From: a virus
DNA: 40,586 nucleotides
Reading direction: 5' to 3' (one strand)
Virus record (IMG/VR): IMGVR_UViG_3300031753_000020
Coordinates: 1 to 40,586 of that record
Numbering within the stretch: the stretch's first letter is position 1; each line of letters starts with the position of its first letter. A program made the translations under genes and the position numbers. Of this stretch, positions 22,209 to 30,281 are shown one piece after another. Below the pieces are notes generated by a model, which was given only the letters and a program-made list of their open reading frames with translations, did not search any database and was not told the origin of the DNA.

Positions 22209-23107
22209 GCGGCCTCCTGCAAATCACGACGCCGCCTCGCCATCACGCGGTCGGCCATGAGGTCGCAATAGGTCTCGGTCGAGCCGCGCAGCACAATGCG
22301 GTGCTTAAAAAAATGCCAGTGCATGGCGCTGGCGTGGTTGCAGCCCCACCAATACAGATAATCCTCGCTCATGGCGTCGGCCCGCAGCGCAAAATGCCGC
22401 GTGCGTGGGGAGATTTCCGCCTGCGCCAGCTCGTGCTTGCTGGTGACGACGTGAATCTCCTGCGGCGTAAAATTGTCCGGCAGGTCGCGGTCCACCGTAC
22501 CGTCGAATGTCAGGATGCGATCCTTGAGCACGGCAAACGGGTGCAGATGCCAAGCGCGCAATATCGTGTTCTCACCGTCGTCGAAATAAAGCGTGCTCGA
22601 CACCGCCGACAGACCGTGCGGATAGGTCGATTGCTGGGTGATGCTATGGGCGTGATGCCAAGCCCATTGCAGAAGATCGGCGGATTTCAGGACCGGCGGC
22701 GGGTTGCCGAACAACGGCCCCACCGTGCGGGTGCCGCCGCACATGATGAGCTTGGCGCCCATGCGGATACGCCGCTCGGCCGCCGCAAATGCCTCCACCG
22801 ATAGGATGTGGTCGCCGTTCTGGATAGCGACGATCTCGCCGATTCGGGCATCGTGCAGTGCCTCGCGGTGGGCGTTCGAGAATGCGCCATGGTAATTGTT
22901 CCGGTCTCTGACCGGCGGCGACCGAACCTCGACCTTGAGACCGTCGAACAGCGCGGCAAAACTCGGATCATCGGTGTGCAGCAACAATCGCGCCGGCAGT
23001 GAGCGACGCGATAGCGCCTCGCGCCACGACGGCCAGCAAAATTCCGCAAACCGCTTGCGGTATTGCTCGCCCCAACACGGCAGCGCGATCAGCCAGCCAT
23101 CAGGCAT
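22205..23107 (-). CDS. Glycosyltransferase-like protein
   Basis: 300 residues. The opening WLIALPCWGEQYRKRFAEFC, then PARLLLHTDDPSFAALF, follows the layout of GT-A-like transferases: a first strand ending in a Cys-Trp turn, a helix, then a strand with T-D-D. Residues in EIVAIQNGDHILSVEAFAAA occupy the place of the usual DxD metal motif as N-G-D. The C-terminal part is aromatic and basic. Similar phage and proteobacterial proteins are annotated as glycosyltransferases as I recall. It overlaps the DUF115 gene by eight bases; the two are probably partners. Donor and acceptor are unknown. Confidence 0.5.
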   Translation of the reverse strand: MPDGWLIALPCWGEQYRKRFAEFCWPSWREALSRRSLPARLLLHTDDPSFAALFDGLKVEVRSPPVRDRNNYHGAFSNAHREALHDARIGEIVAIQNGDHILSVEAFAAAERRIRMGAKLIMCGGTRTVGPLFGNPPPVLKSADLLQWAWHHAHSITQQSTYPHGLSAVSSTLYFDDGENTILRAWHLHPFAVLKDRILTFDGTVDRDLPDNFTPQEIHVVTSKHELAQAEISPRTRHFALRADAMSEDYLYWWGCNHASAMHWHFFKHRIVLRGSTETYCDLMADRVMARRRRDLQEAA

Positions 23108-23882
23108 CCAGCGGCTCCAAATTGACGAGGCTCGATTCTCGCAGCATGTGCGCGATCAAACCGTCGCCATAGACCTTGACCGACAGTTCGTGTTGGTGAT
23201 CGTGGTACATCGCCATAAACTCGCGAGCTTGGTGCAACAACTGCGGCGTCGTGGTGAACGTCGCGCCCATGTAATTGACCTGAATCGGCGATGGCCGATC
23301 CTGCATGTACGGATAGGCGTGCTCGAAGCCTCCCGCATAGGACGAATCGAAGCCGAACATATGCAGTTCGCGATAGCCCATGATGTGCGAGATCGCGATG
23401 GCGCGGAGTGTCACCGACGAGCCGCCACCCACCATCGGCTCGCCGTCGTGGAGTTGCGGCAGATCGTCGAACGGATGCCAGATATAGGCCTTGCAGCCGT
23501 CGAGCGCGTCGAACACCGACGGGTCGCAGGTCGAAGCCACCAGAAAGAACGTGCCGGGGTGAGGGCCCTTGTAAAACCGCGCTTGATCGGCGCCGGGGTC
23601 GAAAATAACGCAGTATTCCGGCACGACGTCGTGATCGATAAGCCAGCCATAGGCCGAGCCGCAGGCAATGACGATCTCGAATTTGCGGATGGTCTCGACC
23701 TGATCGGCGGCACTTGGGCCGCCGGACACCAGCGCGGCTCGGCCGAACCGCCCGAGCTGGCATTCCGGCAGGTCGATAAACCGCGGCAGACCTCGTGCCT
23801 TCGACGATTCCGCGTTGAGAATGCGTTGCTCGGCCGGCACCGCAATCGGCAACTCAAACCGCGCAATCGGGATTTCCTGCAT
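23100..23882 (-). CDS. DUF115 / MptE-like (motility accessory factor-type) protein
   Basis: 260 residues from ATG 23882. The motif order AALVSGGPSAADQVETIRKF, EIVIACGSAYGWLIDHDVVP, EYCVIFDPGADQARFY matches DUF115, a family (6-hydroxymethylpterin pyrophosphokinase MptE-like) that also includes Maf/FlaG10 proteins which transfer nonulosonic acids to flagellins. Later, MVGGGSSVTLRAIAISHIMG and LHMFGFDSSYAGG are typical. It lies inside the virion operon just downstream of a structural gene. A role in sugar transfer to a protein or glycan is supported by family and by the glycosyltransferase-like neighbour, not by substrate evidence. Confidence 0.75.
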   Translation of the reverse strand: MQEIPIARFELPIAVPAEQRILNAESSKARGLPRFIDLPECQLGRFGRAALVSGGPSAADQVETIRKFEIVIACGSAYGWLIDHDVVPEYCVIFDPGADQARFYKGPHPGTFFLVASTCDPSVFDALDGCKAYIWHPFDDLPQLHDGEPMVGGGSSVTLRAIAISHIMGYRELHMFGFDSSYAGGFEHAYPYMQDRPSPIQVNYMGATFTTTPQLLHQAREFMAMYHDHQHELSVKVYGDGLIAHMLRESSLVNLEPLDA

Positions 23883-23928
23883 GGCTCTATCACGGCCACG
23901 CAAGCCCCGCGGGCCGCTCCCTATCTGA

Positions 23929-25116
23929 TCAAATGGGTTGCACCCACGACGTGTCGGTGATGCCACCGACGGTGATAGTGACGACTGCGGTAGTGGTCCC
24001 CAATCCCGTACCGCCGGCGACGACAAAGCCGTTCGGCACCGCCTGCAGTCCAAACCCGGCATCGGCCACCACCGCATTGACGGACGTGATCTTGCCGCCG
24101 GACGTGGTAACGCCAGTGATCCACCCCGCCTGCGGCGCGGTCAGTGCCGTATCGGCGATCGGACCGGCCACGTTGGACGCGCGCGTGCCGCCGACGATGG
24201 TGGGCGCGACAATGATCAGGAACGGCTGCGCATTGCCGTAGCCCGCTCCCGACAACCCGGAATTCGGCGAGAAGCCCGTCACCACGAAATTCATGACCGC
24301 AGTGGCCGCCAGACCGGAGCCGGGGAAGCCAGACGCCACCGATGGGGTGAGCGTCGGAACCGCCGTAACCGCGGTGCCGACGTTGGTGGGGTAGAGCGCG
24401 GTCACAGTACCGGAACCGGCCAGCGTAGCGTTGACCGTAAGCACACCGCCGGTGCCGACTGCATCGCGGGGGTCATTGACCAGTGTGATAGCCGGCGCCG
24501 TGACATAACCCGCACCCTGGTTGGTGACCGTGACGGCGTTGATCGCACCGGCCGAGATCGTGCAATAGCCGGTGGCTTGCACGCCGCCGGTCGGCGGGGC
24601 GTCGAACACGAGGTTCGGTGGATAGAGATAACCAGAGCCGCCTGCCGTAATAGCGACGGTCGAATTGATCGCACCGCCGGTCACGGCCTGCCAAGTCGAG
24701 GCGCCGGCCGATGCCGCCACGGTGATGCCGTTGGCCGCGGCGCCGATGCCGTTGGTGTAGAGTGAGCCGGCGTTGGTGATCAGCGCGCCGATGGCACAAC
24801 CGGTGAGGTTGGCAAGGCGATAGTTACCGCCGTCGGAATTGATCGGCACCGGCAACAGCGCCGTATCGGCGCCGATGGTGCGGTAAATTCCGGTCACCGG
24901 GTCGTACCATTGGATCGACGTGTATGGCCCTGGCGTGATCAGCCAAGTGTTGGCCGGCAATTGCCAGAATTCGCCGGCCTGCAGCGTCACCGCGTTGGAC
25001 CCGCGCGACGGATTGAATTGCTGCCACGGCACGACTGATTCGTTCGGCAGCGGGCCGCCGAGCGCGCCGGTCAGATTGAACGGGATACCTCCGCCGCCGA
25101 TGCGAGGGATGGCCAT
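23929..25116 (-). CDS. Virion protein with GSGY-type beta repeats
   Basis: 395 residues from ATG 25116, with GGAGGGG upstream; the earlier in-frame start at 25143 overlaps the capsid gene. After an N-terminal domain (VTLQAGEFWQLPANTWLITP, YTSIQWYDPVTGIYRTI) come repeats of about 45 residues, each with G-x-G-Y-x-x-x-P-x-[ILV] and a following G-x-[ILV]-x-x-V strand (AGGSGYLYPPNLVF, NQGAGYVTAPAITLV, GAGYGNAQPFLIIV, ADAGFGLQAVP). Its place directly downstream of the capsid gene suggests a head decoration or head-fibre protein. Confidence 0.65.
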   Translation of the reverse strand: MAIPRIGGGGIPFNLTGALGGPLPNESVVPWQQFNPSRGSNAVTLQAGEFWQLPANTWLITPGPYTSIQWYDPVTGIYRTIGADTALLPVPINSDGGNYRLANLTGCAIGALITNAGSLYTNGIGAAANGITVAASAGASTWQAVTGGAINSTVAITAGGSGYLYPPNLVFDAPPTGGVQATGYCTISAGAINAVTVTNQGAGYVTAPAITLVNDPRDAVGTGGVLTVNATLAGSGTVTALYPTNVGTAVTAVPTLTPSVASGFPGSGLAATAVMNFVVTGFSPNSGLSGAGYGNAQPFLIIVAPTIVGGTRASNVAGPIADTALTAPQAGWITGVTTSGGKITSVNAVVADAGFGLQAVPNGFVVAGGTGLGTTTAVVTITVGGITDTSWVQPI

Positions 25117-25117
25117 G

Positions 25118-26200
25118 TTAGAACGCCCCTCCGGTAATGCCACTCAAACGCATCTGAGCGGCTGGTTTTGAGCAGATCACGTTGAACGCTACAATTAAGA
25201 CTCCGATGTTGGCGATCTGCAGGTTTGGAATCGCGCTGTAGAAGCCCGAGAACGCAAACGGCGCGTCCTCGCTCATGTAGAGCGCCAGATAGCGCGAGTT
25301 GAGCAGGTACGCCGTGCCCTTGGGGCAAAACGGGTCCATGAAGATCGGCGTGGTGCCGAGCATCAGACCACGGAAGCCCGCATTGATCAGGTCATCGCGA
25401 CCGTATTTGGAGCCGGGCGTGGTGTAGAACGTCTCCGCGTTCATGAAATCCTGCATCAGCGTGGTCCAATCGCCGGGATTCATGACCGCAAAATCGGGTG
25501 CCTCGCCGCCGCCGCCGAGCGTGGCCTTGTAGGTCGGATTCGACGCGCCAGCGGTCGCCGTGCCGGCCGACGCCTGGATCAGGTAGCGCAGGAACGCCTG
25601 CCGGGTCAGGATAGCGCCGGCCGTGCCGAGCGTGACGAGCTGGCCCTGCCAGAACGATTGCCCGGCTGCGGTGCGCGACAGGCCGCCGTAAGTCGTAACG
25701 TTGGTGCCGTCGTCGGTGGCCTCGTAGAGATTGTCCAATTGCTGCTGGCCTGGAATGAGCTGGTTGTTCTGGCTGGCGAGCAATGAGGCCGAGATCGATT
25801 GCACGGCAACAGTCTTGGCGTCGGCCATGCGGGCTTTCAGGATCGGCACCACGACTTCCGACGACTGGATCAGCGCCTCCATTCCCATGAACGGGATCGG
25901 GGTCACGCCGAGCTTGAGGTTGAATTCGGCGTTCTGCGCTGCGGTCAGAACCTGCGGCTGCGGAAACACGCCGGAATAATCCGACCACGAGAATTGGACG
26001 TAGCTCGCGCCCTGCACCGGGATGGTGACCTGAGAGACACCGCCGCGGGCACGCTGCGCATTGCGCAGCAGCAGCGACAATAGCGGGGTCGCCTTGTATA
26101 TCTGGACTACGAGCCTGGGAATGAAAGCACGTCGTGTCAGGGCTGAAAGTTCAGACCCGACAGCGCCTGCCGGAACTATGCCGACCCCTAATTGCGTAAT
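25118..26200 (-). CDS. Major capsid protein, probable ATT start
   Basis: 360 residues if read from ATT 26200. The core MGMEALIQSSEVVVPILKAR, PDFAVMNPGDWTTLMQDFMN, FRGLMLGTTPIFMDPFCPKG and LNSRYLALYMSEDAP is typical of HK97-fold capsids in this type of phage, and the gene follows a scaffold-like gene. The first standard start, TTG 26080, would remove ELSALTRRAFIPRLVVQIYK and ATPLLSLLL, a segment that belongs to the conserved N-terminus. No ATG, GTG or TTG occurs between the in-frame TAG at 26210-26212 and 26080. AGGAGG (26206-26211) lies five bases from ATT. Confidence 0.85.
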   Translation of the reverse strand: MTQLGVGIVPAGAVGSELSALTRRAFIPRLVVQIYKATPLLSLLLRNAQRARGGVSQVTIPVQGASYVQFSWSDYSGVFPQPQVLTAAQNAEFNLKLGVTPIPFMGMEALIQSSEVVVPILKARMADAKTVAVQSISASLLASQNNQLIPGQQQLDNLYEATDDGTNVTTYGGLSRTAAGQSFWQGQLVTLGTAGAILTRQAFLRYLIQASAGTATAGASNPTYKATLGGGGEAPDFAVMNPGDWTTLMQDFMNAETFYTTPGSKYGRDDLINAGFRGLMLGTTPIFMDPFCPKGTAYLLNSRYLALYMSEDAPFAFSGFYSAIPNLQIANIGVLIVAFNVICSKPAAQMRLSGITGGAF

Positions 26201-26205
26201 TTCTG

Positions 26206-26211
26206 CCTCCT
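26206..26211 (-). promoter_or_regulatory. Perfect ribosome binding site AGGAGG before ATT start
   Basis: On the minus strand AGGAGG is followed by five bases (CAGAA) and ATT at 26200-26198, the apparent first codon of the capsid gene. This is the strongest Shine-Dalgarno sequence in the late operon, fitting the most abundant virion protein. Confidence 0.75.
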
Positions 26212-26231
26212 ATGGCCCCACGTTGGCGAAG

Positions 26232-26765
26232 TCACTTCGCCGCCGCTTGCTCCTGAAAAAACTTCAATGCCTCCTGCTCCGCGAACGCATCCTCGTCCTC
26301 GAACAGGAGTTTGGTGTTGGCTTCCTCGGTCTTGTGGCCGAATCCCCACGACGTGCCGGCAAACGACGACGGCTGCTGCGGCTTGGGCGGCGGATTGAGT
26401 TTTTCATAATAGGCGGCGGCGGCGTGCGGATCGGCGATCGAGCGATCGACCATCAGCTTTTTGATCTTGTCGATGCCGTCGTCGGAATAGCCGCCGTTTG
26501 AGCGCAGGTCGTCGAAGGCGGCGGCGAGCTTGCCATCTTCGGAGGCCGTTTTCTGAGCCGTGAGGAAAGTATCAAGCTTGTCGCCGATGGCCTTGATCTC
26601 GTCGTGAATTGGCGCCTCAAGATCATCGGTGATCACCACTTCGGGGTGGAGCTTCTTGATCTCGCGCTCGACCGCCCGTTTGGTTTTCGGGCTTGTGGTC
26701 AAGCTGTTCAAAAGCTGCTGGCTCTTGCGCAGCGTGTCGAGTTCGGCGTCGTCGATCTCGGCCAT
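26232..26765 (-). CDS. Scaffolding-protein-like
   Basis: 177 residues from ATG 26765, which overlaps the previous stop as TGATG. The protein is highly charged and helical (DDAELDTLRKSQQLLNSLTT, EIKAIGDKLDTFLTAQKTAS, GIDKIKKLMVDRSI), with a flexible Pro-rich stretch (NPPPKPQQPSSFAG) and an acidic/Gln-rich C-terminus. Size, composition and position directly before the major capsid gene fit an internal scaffolding protein that would template capsid assembly and then leave; no sequence family assigned. Confidence 0.65.
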   Translation of the reverse strand: MAEIDDAELDTLRKSQQLLNSLTTSPKTKRAVEREIKKLHPEVVITDDLEAPIHDEIKAIGDKLDTFLTAQKTASEDGKLAAAFDDLRSNGGYSDDGIDKIKKLMVDRSIADPHAAAAYYEKLNPPPKPQQPSSFAGTSWGFGHKTEEANTKLLFEDEDAFAEQEALKFFQEQAAAK

Positions 26766-26944
26766 CACTTCGACCCTACGCTCTCAACGTGTTTGATCGT
26801 CATTTCCGGCGCCGACGGCGACGCCTCGCCCTTGGGCAGCGCGGTGGCGCGGGCGCCGAAGCCCATGTGGTCCATCGGCACTTTGACGATCTGCGGGTCG
26901 GACTCGATGATTCGGTTGTAGGTCGGGCCGGGAAACTGAGCCAT
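26765..26944 (-). CDS. 59-residue hypothetical head-region protein
   Basis: An ORF too short for ordinary calling: ATG 26944 behind AGGAGATCACC, stop TGA 26767-26765 overlapping the scaffold start. The product begins MAQFPGPTYNRIIESDPQIV and ends MTIKHVESVGSK. The strong ribosome site and coupling make it a likely real gene; role unknown. Confidence 0.7.
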   Translation of the reverse strand: MAQFPGPTYNRIIESDPQIVKVPMDHMGFGARATALPKGEASPSAPEMTIKHVESVGSK

Positions 26945-26956
26945 GGTGATCTCCTG

Positions 26957-27349
26957 TTAAGCTGCCGCGGGCTGTTGCTGCGGGGGCGCCGGTGGCTGGC
27001 CGCCGCCTGAGCGCATGACCGCCTGCATCATGCCGGATTGCTGAGCTTGGGATTGCAGGCCGCGAAGTGCCTGCTGCTGAATGCCCGGCACTTCGGCCGA
27101 GGGCGGCACGACCTTGCTGATCTTGCCGATGGCGTCATAGACGCCCTTGTATTCGTCGGAGCCTGGATTGAGGTTTGGCAGTTCGGCGATTAGAAGTTTC
27201 AACGCCTCCCGCACCCGCGCGAGCGCGTTGGCGTTTGTCCCCGGTGAGCCGGTTGGAACACCAACCGGCGAGGCCCCCATCGGGGGCTGTCCGGCAGAAG
27301 CGGAAGGCGTTGGTTCAGGCAACGGATTGCTCCGCTGCCGGGAGGGCAA
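26957..27349 (-). CDS. Small head-region protein with uncertain start
   Basis: 130 residues if started at TTG 27349; ATG 27280 would give a shorter form. The N-terminal third is Pro/Ser-rich, the middle (LARVREALKLLIAELPNLNP, EYKGVYDAIGKISKVV) is helical, and the end is Gln/Pro-rich (PPAPPQQQPAAA). The same frame runs upstream through a TAA (27361-27359) into the 13-codon ORF at 27400, so the real N-terminus is unclear. It lies between portal and scaffold and is probably a minor head protein. Confidence 0.6.
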   Translation of the reverse strand: MPSRQRSNPLPEPTPSASAGQPPMGASPVGVPTGSPGTNANALARVREALKLLIAELPNLNPGSDEYKGVYDAIGKISKVVPPSAEVPGIQQQALRGLQSQAQQSGMMQAVMRSGGGQPPAPPQQQPAAA

Positions 27350-27358
27350 CGGTGTCGG

Positions 27359-27400
27359 TTACTTCCGACGACCGCGCTTGTGCTTCCGGCGTCTTGCCAT
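27359..27400 (-). CDS. 13-residue Arg/Lys-rich leader ORF
   Basis: ATG 27400 has AAGGAGAG six bases upstream and encodes MARRRKHKRGRRK then TAA. It is in the same frame as the following 27349-26957 ORF, with only three codons between the TAA and the TTG. It could be a translated leader peptide, or the 5' end of the next gene broken by a nonsense codon. Confidence 0.5.
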   Translation of the reverse strand: MARRRKHKRGRRK

Positions 27401-27501
27401 TTCGTTCTCTCCTTGTTGAAGGGCTGCGCCGCTGGGATCGAAATTACCGCAGCGCAGGAGTTCACGCGACGCGCGAAATTACGCCTGCATCGTTTTGAAA
27501 G

Positions 27502-29160
27502 TCAAGGCTTCTTCTTGCCCTTGCCACCGCCGAGCAACAGTTCGGGATGCTGCGCCACGAGTTTGGCCTGCATTTCGGCCTTGGCCTTGGCCTTCAAAAT
27601 CAGCATGTCCTCATGCGGCGGGTGCGTCAGCATGATCGTGTCCTCGTCGTCGATAACGCCCAGTCTTTTCAAGGCGACGGCGAGGTTTCGGGTGTCCTCT
27701 TGGAAGGCCGGCGACGAGGTATGGCTGTCGATGGTCAGGCGGTTGTCGTCGGGCAGTTGCGCGAGAATAAACTGCTGTTTTTTCTCGGTCTCCATCACTT
27801 CGGCTTCCTTGGCCTGCAACAACTTGAGCGCAAATTCGCCGAGCTCCACCGCCTGCCGCTCGACCAATAGCGCGCGATCGCGCATTCGCGGCGAGGAATT
27901 GCGCGCCAAGGTCTGCGCCTGCGCCTGCGAGCGCACGCCCTGCTCGCCCTGACCCATCAGCACGGGCGTAAACCCGGCAACGTCGTCAAAGTATTGGATG
28001 GTGGCGTTAATGCGTTCGACGAGGATTTCCTGCGGCACGTCGGGCGATAGGTTTTCAATCTTGGCGTTGGGATTGTCCTCGGTGATCTTGCCGCCTGGCC
28101 GGCGCAGTGCATTGTATTTTTCCTCGGTGACGCCGGTAAATCCGATCAGAGCGCGGGGCGGATCGGCTTTAAGCGCAGTGACTTCCTGCAGTTTCCTCAG
28201 TTGCGAGTTTAACAAGTCCTGCAGCTTATAGACCTGCGCCACCTCGCTCATGCCCCAGAAATAGCCGTCCACTTCGTTGGGAGAAACTTTGGTATAGGGG
28301 TGCTCTCCTTTGACGCCGGACAGGTTGCGACGCTTGATGTCGCCCTCGATCACGATGTCCTCGACCATCCGGATGGTCGTGTAGTCCTGCCGCTCGTCGT
28401 CCACGACCCACAATTCATCGAGGCGCACGAGGCGCCGCGCCACATCGGGCGACAGCATCGGCTTTGGCACCGACGAAAAATTGACCATGGCCTGGCCGCC
28501 GGATTGCGTGGTCGAGACCGGCCCGGTGCCGCCGACCACGATCTGCATTAGGTAATCGTCCTGCTGCGGTGGGTTTTCGTCGGCGCGGCTTTTGAGGGTC
28601 TTTTCGACCTCGGCCATGATCTGCCGGCGCTCAGGGTGATCGGCAATGGTGCGGCGGAACGCCGCTGGCGTCATGTAGGTGGTCTCGACAAAGGCATCCT
28701 GACGGTCGAGATCGGCGATGTCCTCACGCAACACGCCAAACTGCTCGGGCTGCACGATCCACGGTTCTAGCCCGTCGTGGCCCCACAATTGCTTGACCAG
28801 CGCGGCACCCTTGACCAGCCCCCAAGTGACGGCCGTGGACAGCGCCATATCGACGTTGCAGCGGTGAAATTCGCGGTTGAGGTAGCGGGCACCGGCCGCA
28901 AGCAAATCGTGATCTTCGGCCTTTAGCGACAGGTCGCCTTCGAGCGCGTAGCGGACATCGGTGGGAGAGAACAGGAACGAGGATAGCCGGTCAATATGGC
29001 TATACGTCCGGTTATAAACTGCTTGGGCGCCGTCCGACGTACCGGCGTAGAAATACGCCATCCACAAGCGGTTGAGATCGGTGCGGGCTTCGCGGCTGGC
29101 GAAGCATTCGCCGATCAGGTCTTTCGCCCAGCCGCCGATATTCCGGCGTGGTAAGCGCAT
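27502..29160 (-). CDS. Portal protein
   Basis: A 552-residue protein with the typical features of podovirus portals: an N-terminal helical region (WMAYFYAGTSDGAQAVYNRT, YSHIDRLSSFLFSPTDVRY), a beta clip region (FVETTYMTPAAFRRTIADHP), a conserved stem (EVAQVYKLQDLLNSQLRKLQ) and a late segment with FDDVAGFTPVLMGQGEQGVR that is common to this portal group, then a coiled C-terminus (ILKAKAKAEMQAKLVAQHPE). It forms the dodecameric channel at one capsid vertex and docks the terminase. GAGGC lies before the ATG. A candidate -10 box TATGAT lies 20 bp upstream but without a good -35. Confidence 0.88.
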   Translation of the reverse strand: MRLPRRNIGGWAKDLIGECFASREARTDLNRLWMAYFYAGTSDGAQAVYNRTYSHIDRLSSFLFSPTDVRYALEGDLSLKAEDHDLLAAGARYLNREFHRCNVDMALSTAVTWGLVKGAALVKQLWGHDGLEPWIVQPEQFGVLREDIADLDRQDAFVETTYMTPAAFRRTIADHPERRQIMAEVEKTLKSRADENPPQQDDYLMQIVVGGTGPVSTTQSGGQAMVNFSSVPKPMLSPDVARRLVRLDELWVVDDERQDYTTIRMVEDIVIEGDIKRRNLSGVKGEHPYTKVSPNEVDGYFWGMSEVAQVYKLQDLLNSQLRKLQEVTALKADPPRALIGFTGVTEEKYNALRRPGGKITEDNPNAKIENLSPDVPQEILVERINATIQYFDDVAGFTPVLMGQGEQGVRSQAQAQTLARNSSPRMRDRALLVERQAVELGEFALKLLQAKEAEVMETEKKQQFILAQLPDDNRLTIDSHTSSPAFQEDTRNLAVALKRLGVIDDEDTIMLTHPPHEDMLILKAKAKAEMQAKLVAQHPELLLGGGKGKKKP

Positions 29161-29219
29161 GGTGCCTCAAAAGGCAAATCATACTGCATCGCGTGACACA
29201 GCAATGGGTTGCTTAAATC

Positions 29220-29240
29220 AGTTGAGGTAAAATATCAACT
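29220..29240 (-). promoter_or_regulatory. Stem-loop before the portal gene
   Basis: AGTTGA (29220-29225) and TCAACT (29235-29240) form a perfect 6-bp stem with a 9-base AT-rich loop, overlapping the stop of the 29239-29781 gene. The 78-bp gap 29161-29238 holds nothing else definite. Confidence 0.35.
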
Positions 29241-29781
29241 ATCCGCGAGCGATGACGTGGATCGGCGTTTTAAGCTGCCCGCGCTTCCCCGCGTCGTGCA
29301 GTAGCTTCATGGGGTTTAGATTTTCCGCGTTGGCGGTCGCGGTCGAAGCCTTGGCGGCGGACAGCAACTCCGCGGCCGGAATATTCGCCAACGGCGTCTG
29401 GCCGCCGCTCCAAAACGATTTGGCCATTTCGGCCTGCACGGGTGTCAGCGGCGGCGCGCCCGTTGTCTGTTGGGCGTGTTCGGACACCTGGCGGATTTCC
29501 GCGTCGATCTGCGCTCCGGTCGCGGGCGCAGACGGCATCGCGGCAATATCCCCCTCGCGCTGATGGTCGTTGATGTTGGACAGCCCAAAATCCTTCTCAA
29601 GAATCTGCTGCGTCACGTCCATGGCGCGGGATTTGTTGCCGATGATCGAAAAAGACTGTGGACGCCACTCTAAAACAGTGCAGCACCGAGGACATTCCGG
29701 CGCCGGATCATTCATGCCTTGGGTGACCTCAAATTCGAGGCCGCAATCGTCGCAGGCAAACGTGCGAATCACCGGCATCAT
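29239..29781 (-). CDS. Zinc-ribbon protein before the portal gene
   Basis: 180 residues from ATG 29781, which forms an ATGA overlap with the preceding stop; the frame upstream to 29895 overlaps that gene. The N-terminus is an FmdB-type zinc ribbon: FACDDCGLEFEV followed by PECPRCCTVLEW (Cys pairs ~10/13 and ~30/33). The remainder is helical and contains MDVTQQILEKDFGLSNIND and LTPVQAEMAKSFWSGGQTPL. Proteins with this arrangement sit near the portal in other phages as I recall; role unknown, perhaps small-terminase-like or head assembly. Confidence 0.65.
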   Translation of the reverse strand: MMPVIRTFACDDCGLEFEVTQGMNDPAPECPRCCTVLEWRPQSFSIIGNKSRAMDVTQQILEKDFGLSNINDHQREGDIAAMPSAPATGAQIDAEIRQVSEHAQQTTGAPPLTPVQAEMAKSFWSGGQTPLANIPAAELLSAAKASTATANAENLNPMKLLHDAGKRGQLKTPIHVIARG

Positions 29782-30023
29782 CCAACTCCGTGTTGCTGCT
29801 CGAACGAGATTTGCAGCCGCGACCCGATGGCCTCTCTGATAGCGGCCGCTATTACTTCGGCTTCCTTGCGCGACGGAATAGGCCAGAATTGGCATGTGAT
29901 GATATGCTGACCGGCACCGGGATAACCTGCCGGCACGATCCTGATGTCGAGCGACACCGAGACTTGGCTATCCTTCGGGGTGTCCCATTGTGGAACTATT
30001 AGTTCGCGGTTGGTGTTGTTCAT
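29778..30023 (-). CDS. Small hypothetical protein
   Basis: 81 residues, alpha/beta (DSQVSVSLDIRIVPAGYPGA, HIITCQFWPIPSRKEAEVIA). The start at 30023 is only 15 bp from the divergent membrane gene start at 30039, leaving no independent promoter between them. Its stop overlaps the zinc-ribbon gene (ATGA). Not recognised. Confidence 0.6.
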   Translation of the reverse strand: MNNTNRELIVPQWDTPKDSQVSVSLDIRIVPAGYPGAGQHIITCQFWPIPSRKEAEVIAAAIREAIGSRLQISFEQQHGVG

Positions 30024-30038
30024 AGCGGAGGATTGCCC

Positions 30039-30281
30039 ATGTGTTTTTCGTTAGCGTGGATTGAACAGCTCTTGGTGTGGCTGGTCATTGTTTGCGCCAT
30101 CATCGCCATTCTGCGGCTATTGCTGCCGTGGGTCGCCGCACAGATCGGCGGCATCATCCCTGCGGTTATCAACATCGTGCTGTGGGCGGTGATCGCCATT
30201 TTTGTGATCTATTTCTGCTTTGCGCTCATGTCGTGCTTGGCGGGACCGGGCCTGCCATTGTTTCCGCATCGCGGTTTCTAG
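30039..30281 (+). CDS. Two-span membrane protein on the opposite strand
   Basis: 80 residues from ATG 30039 with GCGGAGG seven bases upstream. Two long hydrophobic spans: LVWLVIVCAIIAILRLLLPW (residues ~12-31) and AVINIVLWAVIAIFVIYFCF (residues ~42-61). It is the only plus-strand gene inside the long minus-strand virion operon. Its 3' end overlaps the neighbouring minus gene antisense by 56 bases (30226-30281). Similar small membrane proteins occur in Rhizobiales genomes and phages as I recall. Likely an autonomously expressed cargo gene; function unknown. Confidence 0.7.
   Translation: MCFSLAWIEQLLVWLVIVCAIIAILRLLLPWVAAQIGGIIPAVINIVLWAVIAIFVIYFCFALMSCLAGPGLPLFPHRGF

Noticed and set aside
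22896-23960. 354-residue plus-strand ORF
   Set aside because: Antisense shadow of the glycosyltransferase-like and DUF115 genes, whose family motifs fix the coding strand.
26080-26501. 146-residue plus-strand ORF over the capsid start region
   Set aside because: Antisense to the capsid N-terminus and scaffold gene; no supporting signals.
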